Shown: positions 1 to 12,600 of the stretch, in pieces
Position numbering within the stretch: the first letter of the stretch is position 1
Layout of the letters: the number at the start of each line of letters is the position of its first letter
Assembly (NCBI GenBank): GCA_031761405.1
Contig: JASEVX010000007.1
Location: 42,208,840-42,272,839, forward strand
Reading direction: 5' to 3'
Length of the DNA stretch: 64,000 bases
DNA from: Serripes groenlandicus
Lineage: Eukaryota; Mollusca; Bivalvia; Cardiida; Cardiidae
The notes under the pieces: model-generated
Database searches by the model: none
What the model was told of the DNA's origin: nothing
Seen by the model: only the letters and a program-made list of their open reading frames with translations
Program-made: the position numbers and the translations under genes

Positions 1-290
1 TAATAATTAACATTCCCATTTGTAGAGATTATTCATAGGTTTGTTTAAATGTTTCCAAAGTTGTCTGCTGCAGATGTTCTGCATGTATGAAAGGCTTAAA
101 CTTACATATATATATAATCAGAATAAGGCTTATTAAAGATCTATCCAAGCAAACATAATGTTCAGGTCACTAACTTATTGGTACTCAAAAACCATGTCTT
201 CAAATGCTCTGTTTGAAACAGGATAATATGATGAACTTCAATAGACTCTGACTGTTTGATTCAAGCGGTAATGACAGTTTACGATACCAT

Positions 291-520
291 TTAACCCTTT
301 CCCTCATACGACAATTTTGCAGCAGACGACATTGAATGTATTTTGTCAAAAAATGGCAAATCTCTATAATTGAATGGATAACCTATGACTAAAAGTGGAA
401 AACATTGTGGCAAAAGGAGATATTGCTCGTTTTGAGCAATTTCTTCTTTTGTCACTATGTTTTCAAAAAGCTGTCTGCTGCAGAGGCATCAGAAAGCGTC
501 TATATGAGGGAAAGGGTTAA
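291..520 (-). mobile_element. TTAA palindromic MITE (piggyBac-like), 230 bp
   Basis: TTAACCCTTTCCC at the left and GGGAAAGGGTTAA at the right, with CTGCAG-CAGAC/GTCTGCTGCAG subterminal repeats and a central hairpin GAGATATTGCTC/GAGCAATTTC. No coding capacity. TTAA target and CCC termini are the basis of the piggyBac-like call. Here '-' means the CATACGACAATT end lies on the left; '+' means the CATATAGACGC end lies on the left. Confidence 0.85.
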
Positions 521-572
521 GGAAAAGGAATTTATGTGTTAGCCTCTTTTCATTTTATGTTCTTTTTCCATT

Positions 573-804
573 GTTTACCCTTTCCAAGATACTGACACTT
601 TTTGATGCCTCTGCAGTAGACGATTTTTTAAAACATTTTGGCAAAATGAGAAATATTTCATAATGAGCCATTTCTCCTTTTGCAAAAATGTTTCAACCTT
701 ATTCAATAATTATACTTGCATTAGAAGACGCTTTCTATAATATTTTTACCTATATGCTTTCAAAGTTGTCTGCTGCAGATTTGTTGTATGTGGGAAAAGG
801 TTAA
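573..804 (+). mobile_element. TTAA MITE, diverged copy
   Basis: A degenerate left end (TTTACCCTTTCC) and a right end GGGAAAAGGTTAA. It shares the TTAA at 801-804 with the next copy. Confidence 0.7.
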
Positions 805-1030
805 CCCTTTCCCTCATATAGACGCTTTCGGACGCTGCTGCAGCAGACAGCTTTTTGAAAACATAGTGACAAAAGAAGAAATTGCTCAAAATAAACAATT
901 TCTCCTTCTACCACAATGTTTTCCACGTTGAGTCATAGGTTATCCATTCAATTATAGAGATTCTCTTTTTTTCGACAAAATATGTTCAAAGTTGTCTGCT
1001 GCAGAATTGTCATATGAGGGAAAGGGTTAA
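801..1030 (+). mobile_element. TTAA MITE, 230 bp
   Basis: Full-length young-type copy with both TTAA ends intact. One arm of the central palindrome is mutated (AAATAAACAA). Confidence 0.85.
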
Positions 1031-1104
1031 AAAACTATTTTCCCACATACAACACATTGTGTCAAAATGTGTCTGCTTGTTGGTAAAGGTTAATCAATCA
1101 TACT

Positions 1105-1440
1105 TTAACCCTTTCCCTCATACGACAATTCTGCAGCAGACGACTTGGAACATATTTTGTCAAATAATGGAAAATCTCTATAATTGAATGGATAACTTAT
1201 GACTAAAAAATGTAAAACATTGTGACAAAAGGAGAAATTGCACGTTTCTTCCTTGTTATATAATTTTACAAACATTGTGACAAGGGAAGAAATTGCACAA
1301 AAGGAGCAATTTCTCCATTTGGCACAATGCTTTTAAAATTATTTTTAGTTATTACACCATCATTTATAAAAAAAAAATCCATGTTTTTTCCTAGATTTTT
1401 TCAAAGTTGTCTGCTGCAGATTTGCTGTTTGTGAATTTAA
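1105..1440 (-). mobile_element. TTAA MITE, rearranged with internal duplication
   Basis: Left end intact. The central palindrome segment occurs twice (near 1230 and 1275-1330) and the right end is decayed to GTGAATTTAA. A further decayed left end follows to about 1480. Confidence 0.65.
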
Positions 1441-1480
1441 CTTGCTTTCTCACAAACAACAAATCTGCAGTAAATAACTT

Positions 1481-2392
1481 AAAAGAAAAACATAAAGAAC
1501 GACATGGACATCCATCCATCCACCCGTCCTTTCAGCCAGATAGCCAGCCTGACACAACAAGTAACATATGTGAATGAAGCTGCTGTTCTGTTCTTTTCTA
1601 TATCACACAAACACAGATTTAATTGTCAGCTAGAAACAATTATCATTGTCTGATATATAGTTTTCGTATGCACATGTATATTGTCAATTTTTTCCAAGAT
1701 CAATCATCTTTAAATCACTTAGCCAAACGTTTTTCTGGCTGTGGCAACAACATTTATGGATGGATCATAATGAAATGAATGAATTTGGAATAGAACATAA
1801 AGAGGATGCCTGCTATGAAGAGAAGAAATCGTTTGAAGCCAAACGATAATGCACGGGCGGCACAAAATGGACAATTTGCCTTGACATAAATATCCAATGG
1901 AGCTTATTGCTGATATCTACAAACATACTTTGTATTTGTCTAGAATTTATTATATTCTTCAGATGCTTTCAATTTGGATAATGCAACCCCTTCCTAGATG
2001 CAACTGCAAAAAACTTTTTAAAACATTATAGCAAAAGGAGAATTTGCTTATTTTGATCAAAATAGTTCACCCTCATCATTATGTGCTCAAGTGAGCTAAC
2101 TAAACTGAAACACGAAATTGACTCCGTACACAATACATATAGTGAATTACAACATGGTAATGAAGGGTTTTGAGTAAAACTGCTGTAATGAAATTTTAGG
2201 AAAGAAAACACTTATCCAACTTTTGACAAAAAATTGACAGAAATTTTGCACAACACAAACAAAATATCCATTTATGTGTTATGTTACAGCCTATTTGTGA
2301 TAAAGACATGAAATGTTTCTAAACAATGAATACAGAGTGAACAGGGTTTTTTAATAGGACCGTATGTCTAACTTTTCATAGTACTTGTCAAT
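1481..2392. other. No gene recognised
   Basis: AT-rich sequence without a supported ORF or clear repeat unit, apart from a TTAA MITE-like CTTTTTAAAACATTATAGCA fragment near 2012. Confidence 0.5.
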
Positions 2393-2611
2393 TAACCCTT
2401 TCCCACGTACAACAAATGTGCAGCTGGTGAAGTTGCAAACATCTTGGCAAAATCATGTAAAATCTTTTTAATGTTGAATTCTTGAAAAGAGTTTTAAAAT
2501 TAGCAAAATGAGAAATTGCTCATTATGAGCAATTTATCCTTTTGCCACAATGCTTTCAAAAGTCTACTCCTGCACGACATCAACATGTGTCTATATGTGG
2601 AAAAGGCTTAA
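2393..2611 (-). mobile_element. TTAA MITE, older subtype
   Basis: Starts TTAACCCTTTCCCACGTAC and ends GGAAAAGGCTTA, with internal hairpin TTGCTCATTATGAGCAA. Confidence 0.7.
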
Positions 2612-2659
2612 AAATTATACAAAATTATTTCATATCTAGTGGGTCCTCTTATAATATAG

Positions 2660-2936
2660 GACATTGGTTGATTGTTAGGTGTTTTACACCACTTTCAACA
2701 ATTATTCAGTTATATCACAGCATTTCTTAGGTAAGTTACCACCAGTACTACTGGTCCATTTATCCTGACACCAGCCAGTCAGTCGTAATGCTATCCCCGC
2801 AACCGTAAATGCTAAGGAGGGCAGCCATTAATACCATTTTTGAAGTCTTTGGAATGACCTGGCCGGGGATCAAACTCACAACCTCCCGGACCCGAGGCAG
2901 ACGCTTTACCCCTACATCCCCTAGCACTCTATAGGT
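2660..2936 (-). mobile_element. tRNA-derived SINE
   Basis: On the minus strand a tRNA-like head (box A like TAGGGGTAAAGCGTCT, box B like GTTTGATCCCC near 2865-2925) is followed by a conserved body and a tail ending GTTGAAAGTGGTGTAAAACA then CAAT-rich sequence. The cloverleaf is degenerate, so this is not a functional tRNA. Related copies: 3735-4185, 11224-11474, 61878-62136. Confidence 0.75.
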
Positions 2937-3160
2937 TATTAAACATTGGTAATTGGATACTGGTGCAGCTGTTGCACACAGTAAATCTGCAGCAGATGAC
3001 TTTGAAAACATTTGGTAAAAATTATGGAAACTCTCAATATAAATGAAAAAATAATTATAAGTGGAGTTGAAAAAGTAAAATTGTGTAATACTGTTGAAAA
3101 CATTGTTTGCTGCAAAAGAGTCAAAATGCGTCTGCAGCTGTGGGTTTCTAAGAAAAATCA
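2937..3160. mobile_element. TTAA MITE remnants
   Basis: Decayed copy: CTGCAGCAGATGACTTTG near 2990 and GAAAACATTG near 3095, with no intact ends. The 152-codon minus ORF across 2760-3218 is SINE plus this remnant. Confidence 0.45.
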
Positions 3161-3734
3161 ACAAAGGAGTGATACATTTGAAAGGAACTAATGTTATTAT
3201 TATCCTGACCAGATTCATCTGTCATCATGCTATCTCCAAAGCCCTAAACCCAAAGGAGGATGACTCGTACTACCATTTATAAAAGAAAATATGACCCCAA
3301 TAGTATGGAGTCAGTATGAATGTGTGAACATGCAAATTGAGCCATGTGTACTGTTACAAGACAAGTCCTTACCACATTATCCTGTAATGAATTAGTCATA
3401 CATATTTATAATAAACCTGCATATTTACCGGCGCAAGTACATGCAGATTCACACAAACAGATTAAATTTCTGTATTTGACTAGGTGAAATAAGGTATCAA
3501 ATATTTAATGGTGCGGCACTGACTTATGTTGTGACTTCACTGAAATATAATTTAAGTCCTACATGAATAAGAAATATTATGTTGCAATACCGGAACCTGT
3601 ATTGAATTGTCGACCCAGAGCTTGGAAAATTTGACATTGCTGTCACATTTAGGTCTATTAAGATATCCATTTTACCAAGCACCTTGTAGTACAATGCAAA
3701 GCAAGTACTGGAACATAAATTTCTTTATTTTTTA

Positions 3735-4185
3735 TCACTATAATGTCTCAATAGATTTGTGTGGTGTTAAACCCCTCTTTCAACATTTTTTTTCAGTTAT
3801 ATAACTGCAATTCCTTGGTAAGTTACAAGTACTTCTGGTCAATTTATCCCGACACTAGCAATTCAGATGAAATGCTAACCACAACACTAAACCCAAGGAG
3901 GGAAAGCCATTACTACCACTTTTAACCCTTTCCCTCATATAGACGCTTTCGGACGCCTCTGCAGCAGACGGCTTTTTGAAAACATAGTGACAAAAGAAGA
4001 AATTGCACAAAACGTGCAATTTCTCCTTTTGCCACAATGTTTTCCACTTTTCGTCATAGGTTATCCATTTAATTATTGAGATTTTCTATGTTTTGACAAA
4101 GTATGTTCAAAGTCGTCTGCAGCAGAATTGTCGTATGAGGGAAAGGGTTAAAGTCTTTGTTATGACCTGGCAGGAACATCAAAAA
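3735..4185 (-). mobile_element. tRNA-derived SINE interrupted by a TTAA MITE
   Basis: SINE tail and body at 3735-3925 and head-proximal part at 4148-4185, split exactly at TTAA by the 230-bp element. Uninterrupted relatives at 11224-11474 and 62040 show the single TTAA. Confidence 0.7.
3922..4151 (+). mobile_element. TTAA MITE inserted in a SINE, 230 bp
   Basis: Intact ends and central hairpin TTGCAC-AAAA-CGTGCAA. TTAA is present on both sides and once in uninterrupted SINE copies, showing TTAA target duplication. Confidence 0.9.
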
Positions 4186-4291
4186 GTAGATTATGATACC
4201 ATTTGTGTGGGAGAAACTCCTTACATAAGCAATACACCAACTTTTAGTGAATATAGCTCTATAGATTAACCTAAGAAATTACCCATTCCGT

Positions 4292-4523
4292 TTAACCCTT
4301 TCCCTCATATACGACAATTCTGTAGCAGACAACTTTGAACGTATTTTGTCAAAACATAGAAAATCTCTATAATTGAATGGATAACCTATGACAAGAAGTG
4401 GAAAACATTGTGGCAAAAGGAGAAATTGCACGTTTTGTGCAATTTCTTCTTTTGTCACTATGTTTTTAAAATGCCGTCTGCTGCAGAGGCGTCTAAAAGC
4501 GTCTATATGAGGGAAAGGGTTAA
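4292..4523 (-). mobile_element. TTAA MITE, 232 bp
   Basis: Full-length, both TTAA ends, hairpin TTGCACGTTTTGTGCAA. Confidence 0.85.
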
Positions 4524-4888
4524 ATAAACTTTTGATAATTACAGCACTAGTGTAAGGGAGATCATTCATGGAAATTAGCAGGTAAAATGGATAGAAATTT
4601 ATCTCCCCTACCTGGATAGAAATCTTCTTTCATATCCCCGTCCAATTCCACCAGCCTTACTTAGCGCCAAGTAATACTTAATTACTTAAAAGCATATTTC
4701 CATCACTTTGTTTCCCTAATATTTTGAAATACGTGAAAGGTGGAATGTATTTAAGTACATGACTAAGTTGACATAAATAGTAATCTTGCTGACTAACAAT
4801 TCTTTTTAAGAAATAAAATCTGTTGGCATTTTTATTAACGAACCAAAAAATAAGAATTACCTATGCATTTAAGCAATTTAAGTATTAC

Positions 4889-5118
4889 TTAAGCCTTTCC
4901 CTCATACGACAATTCTGCAGCAGACGACTTTGAACATATTTTGTCAAAACATAGAAAATCTCCATAATTGAATGGATAACCTATGACTAAAAGTGGAAAA
5001 CATTGTGGCAAAAGGAGAAATTGCACGTTTTGTGCAATTTATTCTTTTGTCACTATATTTTCAAAAAGCCGTCTGCTGCAGAGGCGTCAGAAAGCTTCTA
5101 TATGAGGGAAAGGGTTAA
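4889..5118 (-). mobile_element. TTAA MITE, 230 bp
   Basis: Full-length. Left end TTAAGCCTTTCCC has one mismatch; right end GGGAAAGGGTTAA. Confidence 0.85.
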
Positions 5119-5189
5119 CCCTAATGGTGGACTTGGACCCTGAACTAATAAGGCCTCATTTTTTGGACTTGGCCACCAGAGAAGGGTTT

Positions 5190-5418
5190 TTAACCCTTTC
5201 CCTCATACGACAATTCTGCAGCAGACGACTTCGAACATATTTTGTCAAAAAATAGAAAATCTCTATAATTCAATGGATAACCTATGACTTAAAGTGGTAA
5301 ACATTGTGGCAAAAGAAGAAATTGCTTGTTTGAGCAATTTCTTCTTTTGTCACTATGTTTTCAAAAAGCCATCTGCTGCAGAGGCTTCAGAAAGCATCTA
5401 TATGAGAGAAAGAGTTAA
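5190..5418 (-). mobile_element. TTAA MITE, 229 bp
   Basis: Full-length with a diverged right end (GAGAAAGAGTTAA). Confidence 0.8.
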
Positions 5419-5478
5419 TACATGCATTTGCATTGTAGAAGTGACCGGAGAAAGGTAACGAACCAAATATGACAACCA

Positions 5479-6189
5479 AACAAGAGGGCCAAGATGACCC
5501 TAAATCGATCACCTGATTGATAGTGTATGGTGAGTGTAAGGAACGACAACTCTGCGAAGGAGATTGCCCTTGCATAATACTCTGCCAAGTGTTACCTCCC
5601 CTAGACCATCAATCTAATAACCATATGTCATTTGAAGCAAAAAGTTAATTTTACTCCTTTTCTGATGCTGCTTGGTTGCTATGCCTTTCAACAAATCAAT
5701 ATGGCTTGACAAAGTATGTAGATGATCAATGAAAGAACATTTCTACAAAACTATCTTTAAATCAGACCAGCACTTTTATAAGGATGCTTTATTAAAGTAT
5801 TGTCATTTTGCCCCTTTTTTGATGCCGCCTGACTGCCATGTTTTTCGACCAATCAGTATGGCTTGAACAATTTTTATAGAGGGTCACCCAAGGAACATTT
5901 CTACCAAATTATATTTGAATCTGAAAGGCAGATTCGGAGGAGAAGATTTTTAAAGTTTGGACATTTTGTCCCCTTTCTGATGCCGCAGCAACCAAAGTTC
6001 TCAATAGAATTTAAATCTTTGAACAATTTTGAAAGAGGACCACCAAAGGAACATTCCTGTGATGTTTGGTGGAAATTGTCCTTGCGGTTCAGGAGATGAT
6101 GTTTAAAGCTAAAAGTTAACGACGGACGACGGACACAGAGTGATCAGAATAGCTCACCTTGAGCCTTTGGCTCTAGGTGATCTAAAAAA
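5479..6189 (+). mobile_element. Helentron-like nonautonomous element, GATCACCT family
   Basis: 5' end AACAAGAGGGCC with hairpin and GATCACCTGATT; three degenerate ~130-160 bp internal units containing AATCAATATGGCTTGA; a GACGGACGACGGAC run; 3' hairpin GCTCACCTTGAGCCTTTGGC followed by TAGGTGATCTAAAAAA. The 5' GATCACCT is the reverse complement of 3' AGGTGATC. Confidence 0.6.
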
Positions 6190-6319
6190 CACTGATGGGT
6201 CATTCCAGGCAAAAAATAGAGTCGAAAACATTGTCGGAAAAGAGGAAATTCCTCTTAATCGGTAAACACCATTTTAAAAAGTTATGCTACAGAGGCTTCG
6301 TAAGATATCTATGTCATGG

Positions 6320-6640
6320 GAAAGGTGGTTAAATTTAAACTGTCAATTGGGGACGACTTTGGATGAGTCTGAATATAATATTGGACAGTCCATGCAAAAA
6401 GGTTCAAGTCTGCTTTTCTGAACAGTGTAGGTTCGGATGGCTATGTCCATCAGTTCAGTTTAATCGGAATCCTCACAAGTTGACAGAAGTTGCTAACAAG
6501 TTTATGTGAACAGTGTATATCTTGATCAGACTTAAATACATTCCACCATTCACGTATTTCCGATACGGATGTACAATTGTCAAAATAGCAAATCTTGTAT
6601 GTTTCCTTTCAGAGGGGTTCAAATATGATGTATCAGTAGG
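6320..6640. repeat. Dispersed repeat ending TTGATCAGACT
   Basis: GTTGACAGAAGTTGCTAAC, TTTATGTGAACAGTGTA, CTTGATCAGACTT. A related segment occurs at 8225-8345 and a weaker one at 50940-51060. Non-coding; class unknown. Confidence 0.5.
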
Positions 6641-6775
6641 TTGATTTGTTTAATTTGCATAGTGTTTTATGCTGCTCTCCAAATTCTTTTTACTAAATTT
6701 TAACGAAGGTTGAAAAGAAATGATGTTACATGAGAAGGAATTCGGAATCAATGGATAAAAGAAACAATGAAGTAC

Positions 6776-6820
6776 CTGCTTAGCCATCAACAAAAGCTCA
6801 AAGATAGGTCCTAGTGAGGT
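6776..6820 (-). pseudogene. Duplicated copy of exon 9 (decayed or alternative exon)
   Basis: A ~160-170 bp tandem duplication (left copy about 6660-6840, right copy about 6840-7000) repeats the 3' part of exon 9 plus the beginning of its intron. The left copy reads TSLGPIFELLLMAKQ then GTACTT, against TSLGTVFELFLMAKQ then GTACTA. The frame and donor are kept, but the strong acceptor and first codons of exon 9 are missing. A weak in-phase acceptor (TTAAAG) sits at the copy boundary. It may be a dead duplicate or a skipped/alternative exon. Confidence 0.6.
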
Positions 6821-6932
6821 CTTTAACGGTTTCAAAAGGGATTTTCTTTATTAATTATTAGAAAGGTTGAACGGAAATGATGTTACATGAGAAGGTTTGA
6901 GGAAGAAAGGGATAATTGAATCAATATAGTAC

Positions 6933-7001
6933 CTGCTTAGCCATCAAGAATAGCTCGAAGACAGTTCCTAGTGAGGTCTTTGTGAAATCCGTAACCATCT
7001 T
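6933..7001 (-). CDS. C12orf56: C12orf56-like gene, exon 9 (last exon found)
   Basis: A 69-bp exon, acceptor TTTGCAG, donor GTACTA, phase 0 at both ends, encoding KMVTDFTKTSLGTVFELFLM then AKQ. It fits the family segment just before the C-terminal quarter. Its 3' two-thirds and the following intron start are duplicated immediately downstream (see 6776-6820). Confidence 0.72.
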
Positions 7002-9661
7002 CTGCAAAGCAAAAAACAATTTACATATTTAAAATGCCTAGGCCAAAAAGAAATAAAAAAATATCATAAAAAAATAAAAAAAAGTATAATCTATGTTAAT
7101 AGTCATTTGTAATGTTGAAGTTATATCATTGAATGATACAATTTAAATATTTTCAAAACTAATGTTATTATGATGTCGTTGGTATGATGCAATATAGGGC
7201 AGTGTGTGATAAAGAGATTTATCTGTACAAATGTATGTTATTTATCAGGATTTCACATCTCGGCATTTAATATAATTAACTCTGTTCCAATATACATAAG
7301 AAACTTGGCACCATTGCTGCAGGTGACTTTTAAATACATCATGGGAAAGGGAGAAATTGTCAACACAAGCTAGTTTTTATTTTCAAAAAACAAACTGTCT
7401 GTAAGTGATTAACTCTTTCCCACATACAACAAACCTGTAGCAGACGCCTTCGAACACAGTTATGTATGCTTACTTCATAGAATTGAAAACATTGTGGCAA
7501 AAGCAGAAATTGATCAATGTGAGCAATTTCTGCTTTAGCCACAATGTTTTCACAAGTTTTCTGCTGCATCTGCATCTATGTCAGAATAGGTCTGTAGGTG
7601 GGAAATGGTTAACATCATAGTATTAATCAGTCCTACCTCTTTTTCAGCTGTGGATAATTTCTCTGGTACATCAGGGGTACAGGTTAGCACCATTAACAAT
7701 CCAACTACAGATCTGCCCCTGAAATAGTGATTGTACATGGTACACTTTTCTGTTATAGCGGGACAAAATTGACCTCTATAATACTTTTGTTTTGACAAAA
7801 TAAGTTCAAAGTCGTCTGCTGCAGGATTGTCGTATGAGGAAAAGGGTTAATTCTTTTTTTTTTGTAATACTACTTTCATCCAAATTTGTCTCTTTGAATG
7901 TTTTTTTATAACACGTTCAACAATTTTCCAATATATATATATATATATACATATCATGGAATTTCCTGGGTACTACTGGTCAATTTATCCTGTCATCAGT
8001 GGCTATCCATAGTTTTGCCTTCATGTTTTATAATTTAATCTAAAGCAAAAATGCTTGCTGTTTTAGGCATGAGAAGTGATCTGTATTACCTTTCTGCCTT
8101 CATTGCCTGCGTTCTTTCTGGGATGATCTCGGATTCATGAAACATCATACATAACACCTCAATAACAAGAGAAGAAAATCTGAAAAGAAAAAAACAAGTG
8201 TTTTACTGTTTTACATAGAGCCCATGCGTCGGAAAAGGAAAAGATCCATCTACTCAGTTTTATCAGAATCTACAGGAGTTGACAGAATCTTCTAAACAAC
8301 TTATGCAAGTAAAATGTGAACAGAGTAGATTTTGATCAGACTGTGCATCATCAGGGAAGATCTTCATCTACATTTTACACAAAAGGCAACTTGTACCTTT
8401 TGCCATGATAGACTCATATTATCAGGTAAAGACCATTGACGCCAAAATGAACTTTTGTCCATCAGTGGAAAGAACAAATTTGTGCGCTGTGATTCAAACT
8501 CATGACCCCTTGGTTGATAGCCCTTGCCATTTCTGACTGGGGTATTGTGGCTTGACGTAAAAATTGAGCAATCACTACATTTTTTTAAAAACAAGCTTAA
8601 AAAGAGACCCAAGGGACCCACTGCCACAAATCGAACAAAATATAAATTACTCATCAGATAAGAGAGTTAACACTTGCAGGAATATAACAATTTGTGACAC
8701 AAGACACATGCCTGTGAAATTGATCCAAAATTGGGCTTGCAGATTATGAGGATAAAAGTGTATGTTTTAATTGCTATGGCAACACAATTCTGGATCCATA
8801 AGGATTTCCGGGCAAAGAAAAGCTATTTGCAACCAGGCTTGATCATGGTAGGCCCAATGTTTAAAGCAGAGAAATCGTTTAAAGAAAAAGGTTAATATAC
8901 ACCTTATCTAGCTGGGAAAACATGACACATTTTCCATGCTTAACTTACTCAAATTCATCTGAACGGACATCTTTATCCACTGTACATTGGGATTTAGGCA
9001 GATAACGTTGTACCATCTTCACAAAGAAATGGAATAAATCTGAATTCTGAAAAAAAAATAGAATAAATCTGAACACTTACATGAATAGATTCCAAATAGA
9101 TTTTAATCATAATCCTTTGATATGATATTTTGAGAAACCTCTTCTTTGAAAACATTTCATCTGCTGCATAAAGGGTCCTCTGTAAAATGTATGGATTTAA
9201 CCCTCTTCCACATACATATACATTTTTTCCCAAGACGCCTGCTGCAGATTGCTTGCATGTGAGAAAGGGTTTACTCTTTCCCTGAATCAGCTCACCTTTG
9301 TCAAGTAAAACAGCAAATATGCTCTCAACAAATCAATTTCCTCTTTTCCTACAATGCTTTCAATATTTATATAAAATATACTTTCAATACATTTATATAT
9401 TTTCCTCATGTTTTCAATGCAGACAATCCCAAAAACCTCATCATATGTTATGTAATGTAATAAAAGAATAGAGACCAATTGCTCTGATTGAGCATAAGCT
9501 TTTCAGCTTCTATAGGCCTATTTGATAGTGAACACTATAATCATCATGTACAATCATCTGACAGGTGCAGATACAACAAAAACAAAGTTAGATATAAGAG
9601 AGTCTAGGTGTGATACCCTAGCTCTTTTCGAAAAGACCCCTTGGTTTGTTAACGTGCCCAG

Positions 9662-9699
<38 letters not shown>

Positions 9700-12600
9700 G
9701 ACTTTATTTATAGAGGCTGCACAGTTGGGCATGCCCAGTCTTCCCTGTGGGCCTCTGTTAAAACATTTACAAATTTTTACATATAATATTATAAGGTATC
9801 ATGCACATATTCATGTAGACAACTGTTGCATTCAGGAAACCAGCACTGTTATGGGAGAGAGTTTAATTGAGTAAAAGATGTCCACCACTATGCCACCAGG
9901 AAAGATATGTGGATTTAAATTTCTTTAAATTTTCACAGTTCCTGACATGTAGTGGAATCTGGTTCCATATTTTTGGTCCTGAGTAGCTAGGTCAAAGATT
10001 TTCTAAAAAATTCTATCCTAGGTTTAGGAATGCTAAGTGTATGCTGGGCGGCAGATCTTAAATTTGTATTGGTTGATGATGTAAATAGATTAGTCATGTA
10101 TTCTGGGAATTCTTTTTTAAGGGATTTGTACACAAGTATAGCCTTTTTGTATGTAATTCTATCGTGAAATTTCATCCATTTAAGTTCCTGAAAGAGTTCC
10201 TCACTTGGTGTGTCATATGTCTTGTCTAGGATAGTTCGTGCAGCTCTTTTTTGGAATTTATATATATTGCTTAAAAGTTTGTCACTACAGTTACCCCAAA
10301 TTGTACAACAATAATCAATATGAGGCAAAATGTAGGCATTGTAAAAGAGTTTCCGCGCATGTATATTGAGGAAGCATTTAATTTGAAGCAGAAGGTAAAG
10401 TAAAGAATTGCATTTTTTGAGTACTTTTTCAACTTGGATTTTCCAGTTGAGATTATGGTCAACTTGTATGCCAAGTAGTTTTTCGACTTCAGAGAAAACA
10501 ATGCTGTGATTGTGAAGAACAAGGTTATTGTTATTATTGAATTCCAGTGATTTTCCTATATTATTAGTAGGTGAAATTATCATAGCTTTTGTTTTTTGTG
10601 GATTTGGCATCATTGAATTTCTCTGACACCACTCATCTATGGTATTTAGGCTACTTTGAAGAGACTGAATGACTTCATTCACATTAAGCCCAACTGCACT
10701 TAAAGTTGTGTCATCTGCAAACAAGTCAGTTGATGAGGCGTGTAATACCATGTTTTCAATTCTATTTAATTATTGTACTTTCATTTAAAGGGAGGTTCCA
10801 ACTTTTTTCAGGTATGTTTTCAAAGTCATTCGTCAAAACAAGCAATTTTTCCTTTTGTCATTTTGTCACCATGTTTTCAATTCTATTCAATTATTGTACT
10901 TTCATTTTAAAGGAGGTTCCAGCCTTTTTTGAAGGTATGTTTTCAAAGTCATGAGATGCGGGAAAGGGTTAATGAGGTCAAAGGTTAATCTTACCTTCCA
11001 AAATAATTTCTTCAAAGAAAAGTTTTTCTCAGTACCGATCTTCAATTCATCCAGAATTTCATATAATTTTTCCATATTGTTTTCTGCCTTGAAAATGTCT
11101 CTTTTCAGTTGTTGGAAGAGTAGGTCCACCTTCTCCCTGTGAATAAAGAACAGAGGGTTAGATAAGGAGGAGTAAACAGGCATTTGTCTCTCATTACCTC
11201 TCTTACTACTCAATTTATCCTTTGTTTTATGCCCCTTTCAACAATTTTTTTTCTGTCATTTCACGGCATTTCCTTGGTAAGTTACCAGTACTTCTGGTCC
11301 ATTTATCCTAACATCAGCTAGTCAGTCGCTATTTTAACCCAGCAACCCTGAGCGCAAAGGTGGGTAGCCATTACTACCATTTTAAAACGTCTTTGGTATC
11401 ACCGGGCCGGGGATCCAACCTGAATCATCCCGCACCCGAGGCAGACACTCTAGCACTACACCATAGAGGCGGTAATTAATCATTTAATCCATATGTTGTG
11501 TTCTCAAAAGAATCGGCTCACTGTGGTGATTTTTTTGAGCACCCACATCATAGGGTTTTGATATACGAAGCTGATTGTAGAACATGAAATACTTCTCGCA
11601 TCTAAAGCAATTTAGATCTGCCTTTGAAAACTGCATAGCAGCAGTTCCCATTGCTCTGAAAAGAAATCAGAACTGCTGCTGTATTGTTTTCTTGATGTGA
11701 TTTCTTCACGGGATTGCTTTTCACAATTTACACTTTAATGTATAAAAGAATTACAAGGCTGAAAATGCATGAATGAATGAACATAAATCGAGTGTTCACA
11801 TGTACACATTTCAATAATTCATTGGTTCCTCTCAAATTGGAGTTTACAATAGCAAGTCACTGCCAAGCCCTGTTACAAACTGGGGCTGTGATACAGGGGA
11901 TGTAAGTTCGAACCCAAGCTTGGCCAACATTCTTTTTGACGTTTGACAAAAGTCAAAATGACTTATGTCAATCGCCTTCCACCAATGGGCTAACAGTCCA
12001 TGTGAAAACAGCCAGTTGCTGTGATAGACTGTAGTATGGAGTACCGGTATTGGAACACCAGGAAACACATGGGAAGATTAGCTGGTCGCCGTGATGTAAC
12101 TGAAAAATAGTTGAAAACAGAGTAAAAACCCAAACAATGAATAGTATGAGTCCCCTGTATAAACATCTAACAGTACGCTCTCACCTTTGTTGAGGATGTG
12201 ATGCCCTTAAGATACTTCCTTTTGGTGTCTCTATAGTTGATGGATTTAACATCAATGTTGAGGACTGAAATATACACAAGAGATTTACGTTTGACATGCG
12301 TTTCTTGTCCGAGTACATAGACAACTGGAAAAATTAGAGCTTAGACCTGTTGTTACAGGAGACATTTTTGCTCACACTATATGTATAATTGTAAATATAC
12401 AATAAAATACAATTTACTTTATTGCATAAAAACTTTACGTTGAAAACAAACAAGAGCTGTCCATCAAGACAGCATGCTCGACTATTTGCCATTTGATTCT
12501 ATAGTAAACAGTGGTTAATGAGATATGTGCATGATAGTTCCTTGTATGCCAAACTATAACCAAATTATCAAAGTCAAACAAGGGCCATAATGTGTACTGA

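Noticed and set aside
291..304. TTAACCC as telomeric repeat
   Set aside because: It occurs once per element end with TTAA flanks, never in tandem runs.
2760..3218. 152-codon minus-strand ORF
   Set aside because: It is a translation of the tRNA-derived SINE plus a TTAA MITE remnant; no domain and the same sequence is broken in sister copies.
4617..4672. Possible exon 10 of the C12orf56-like gene (minus)
   Set aside because: There is an open frame before CAG/GTAGGG, but the peptide does not resemble the expected segment, no acceptor fits, and GGGAGATAAATTTC next to it looks repetitive.
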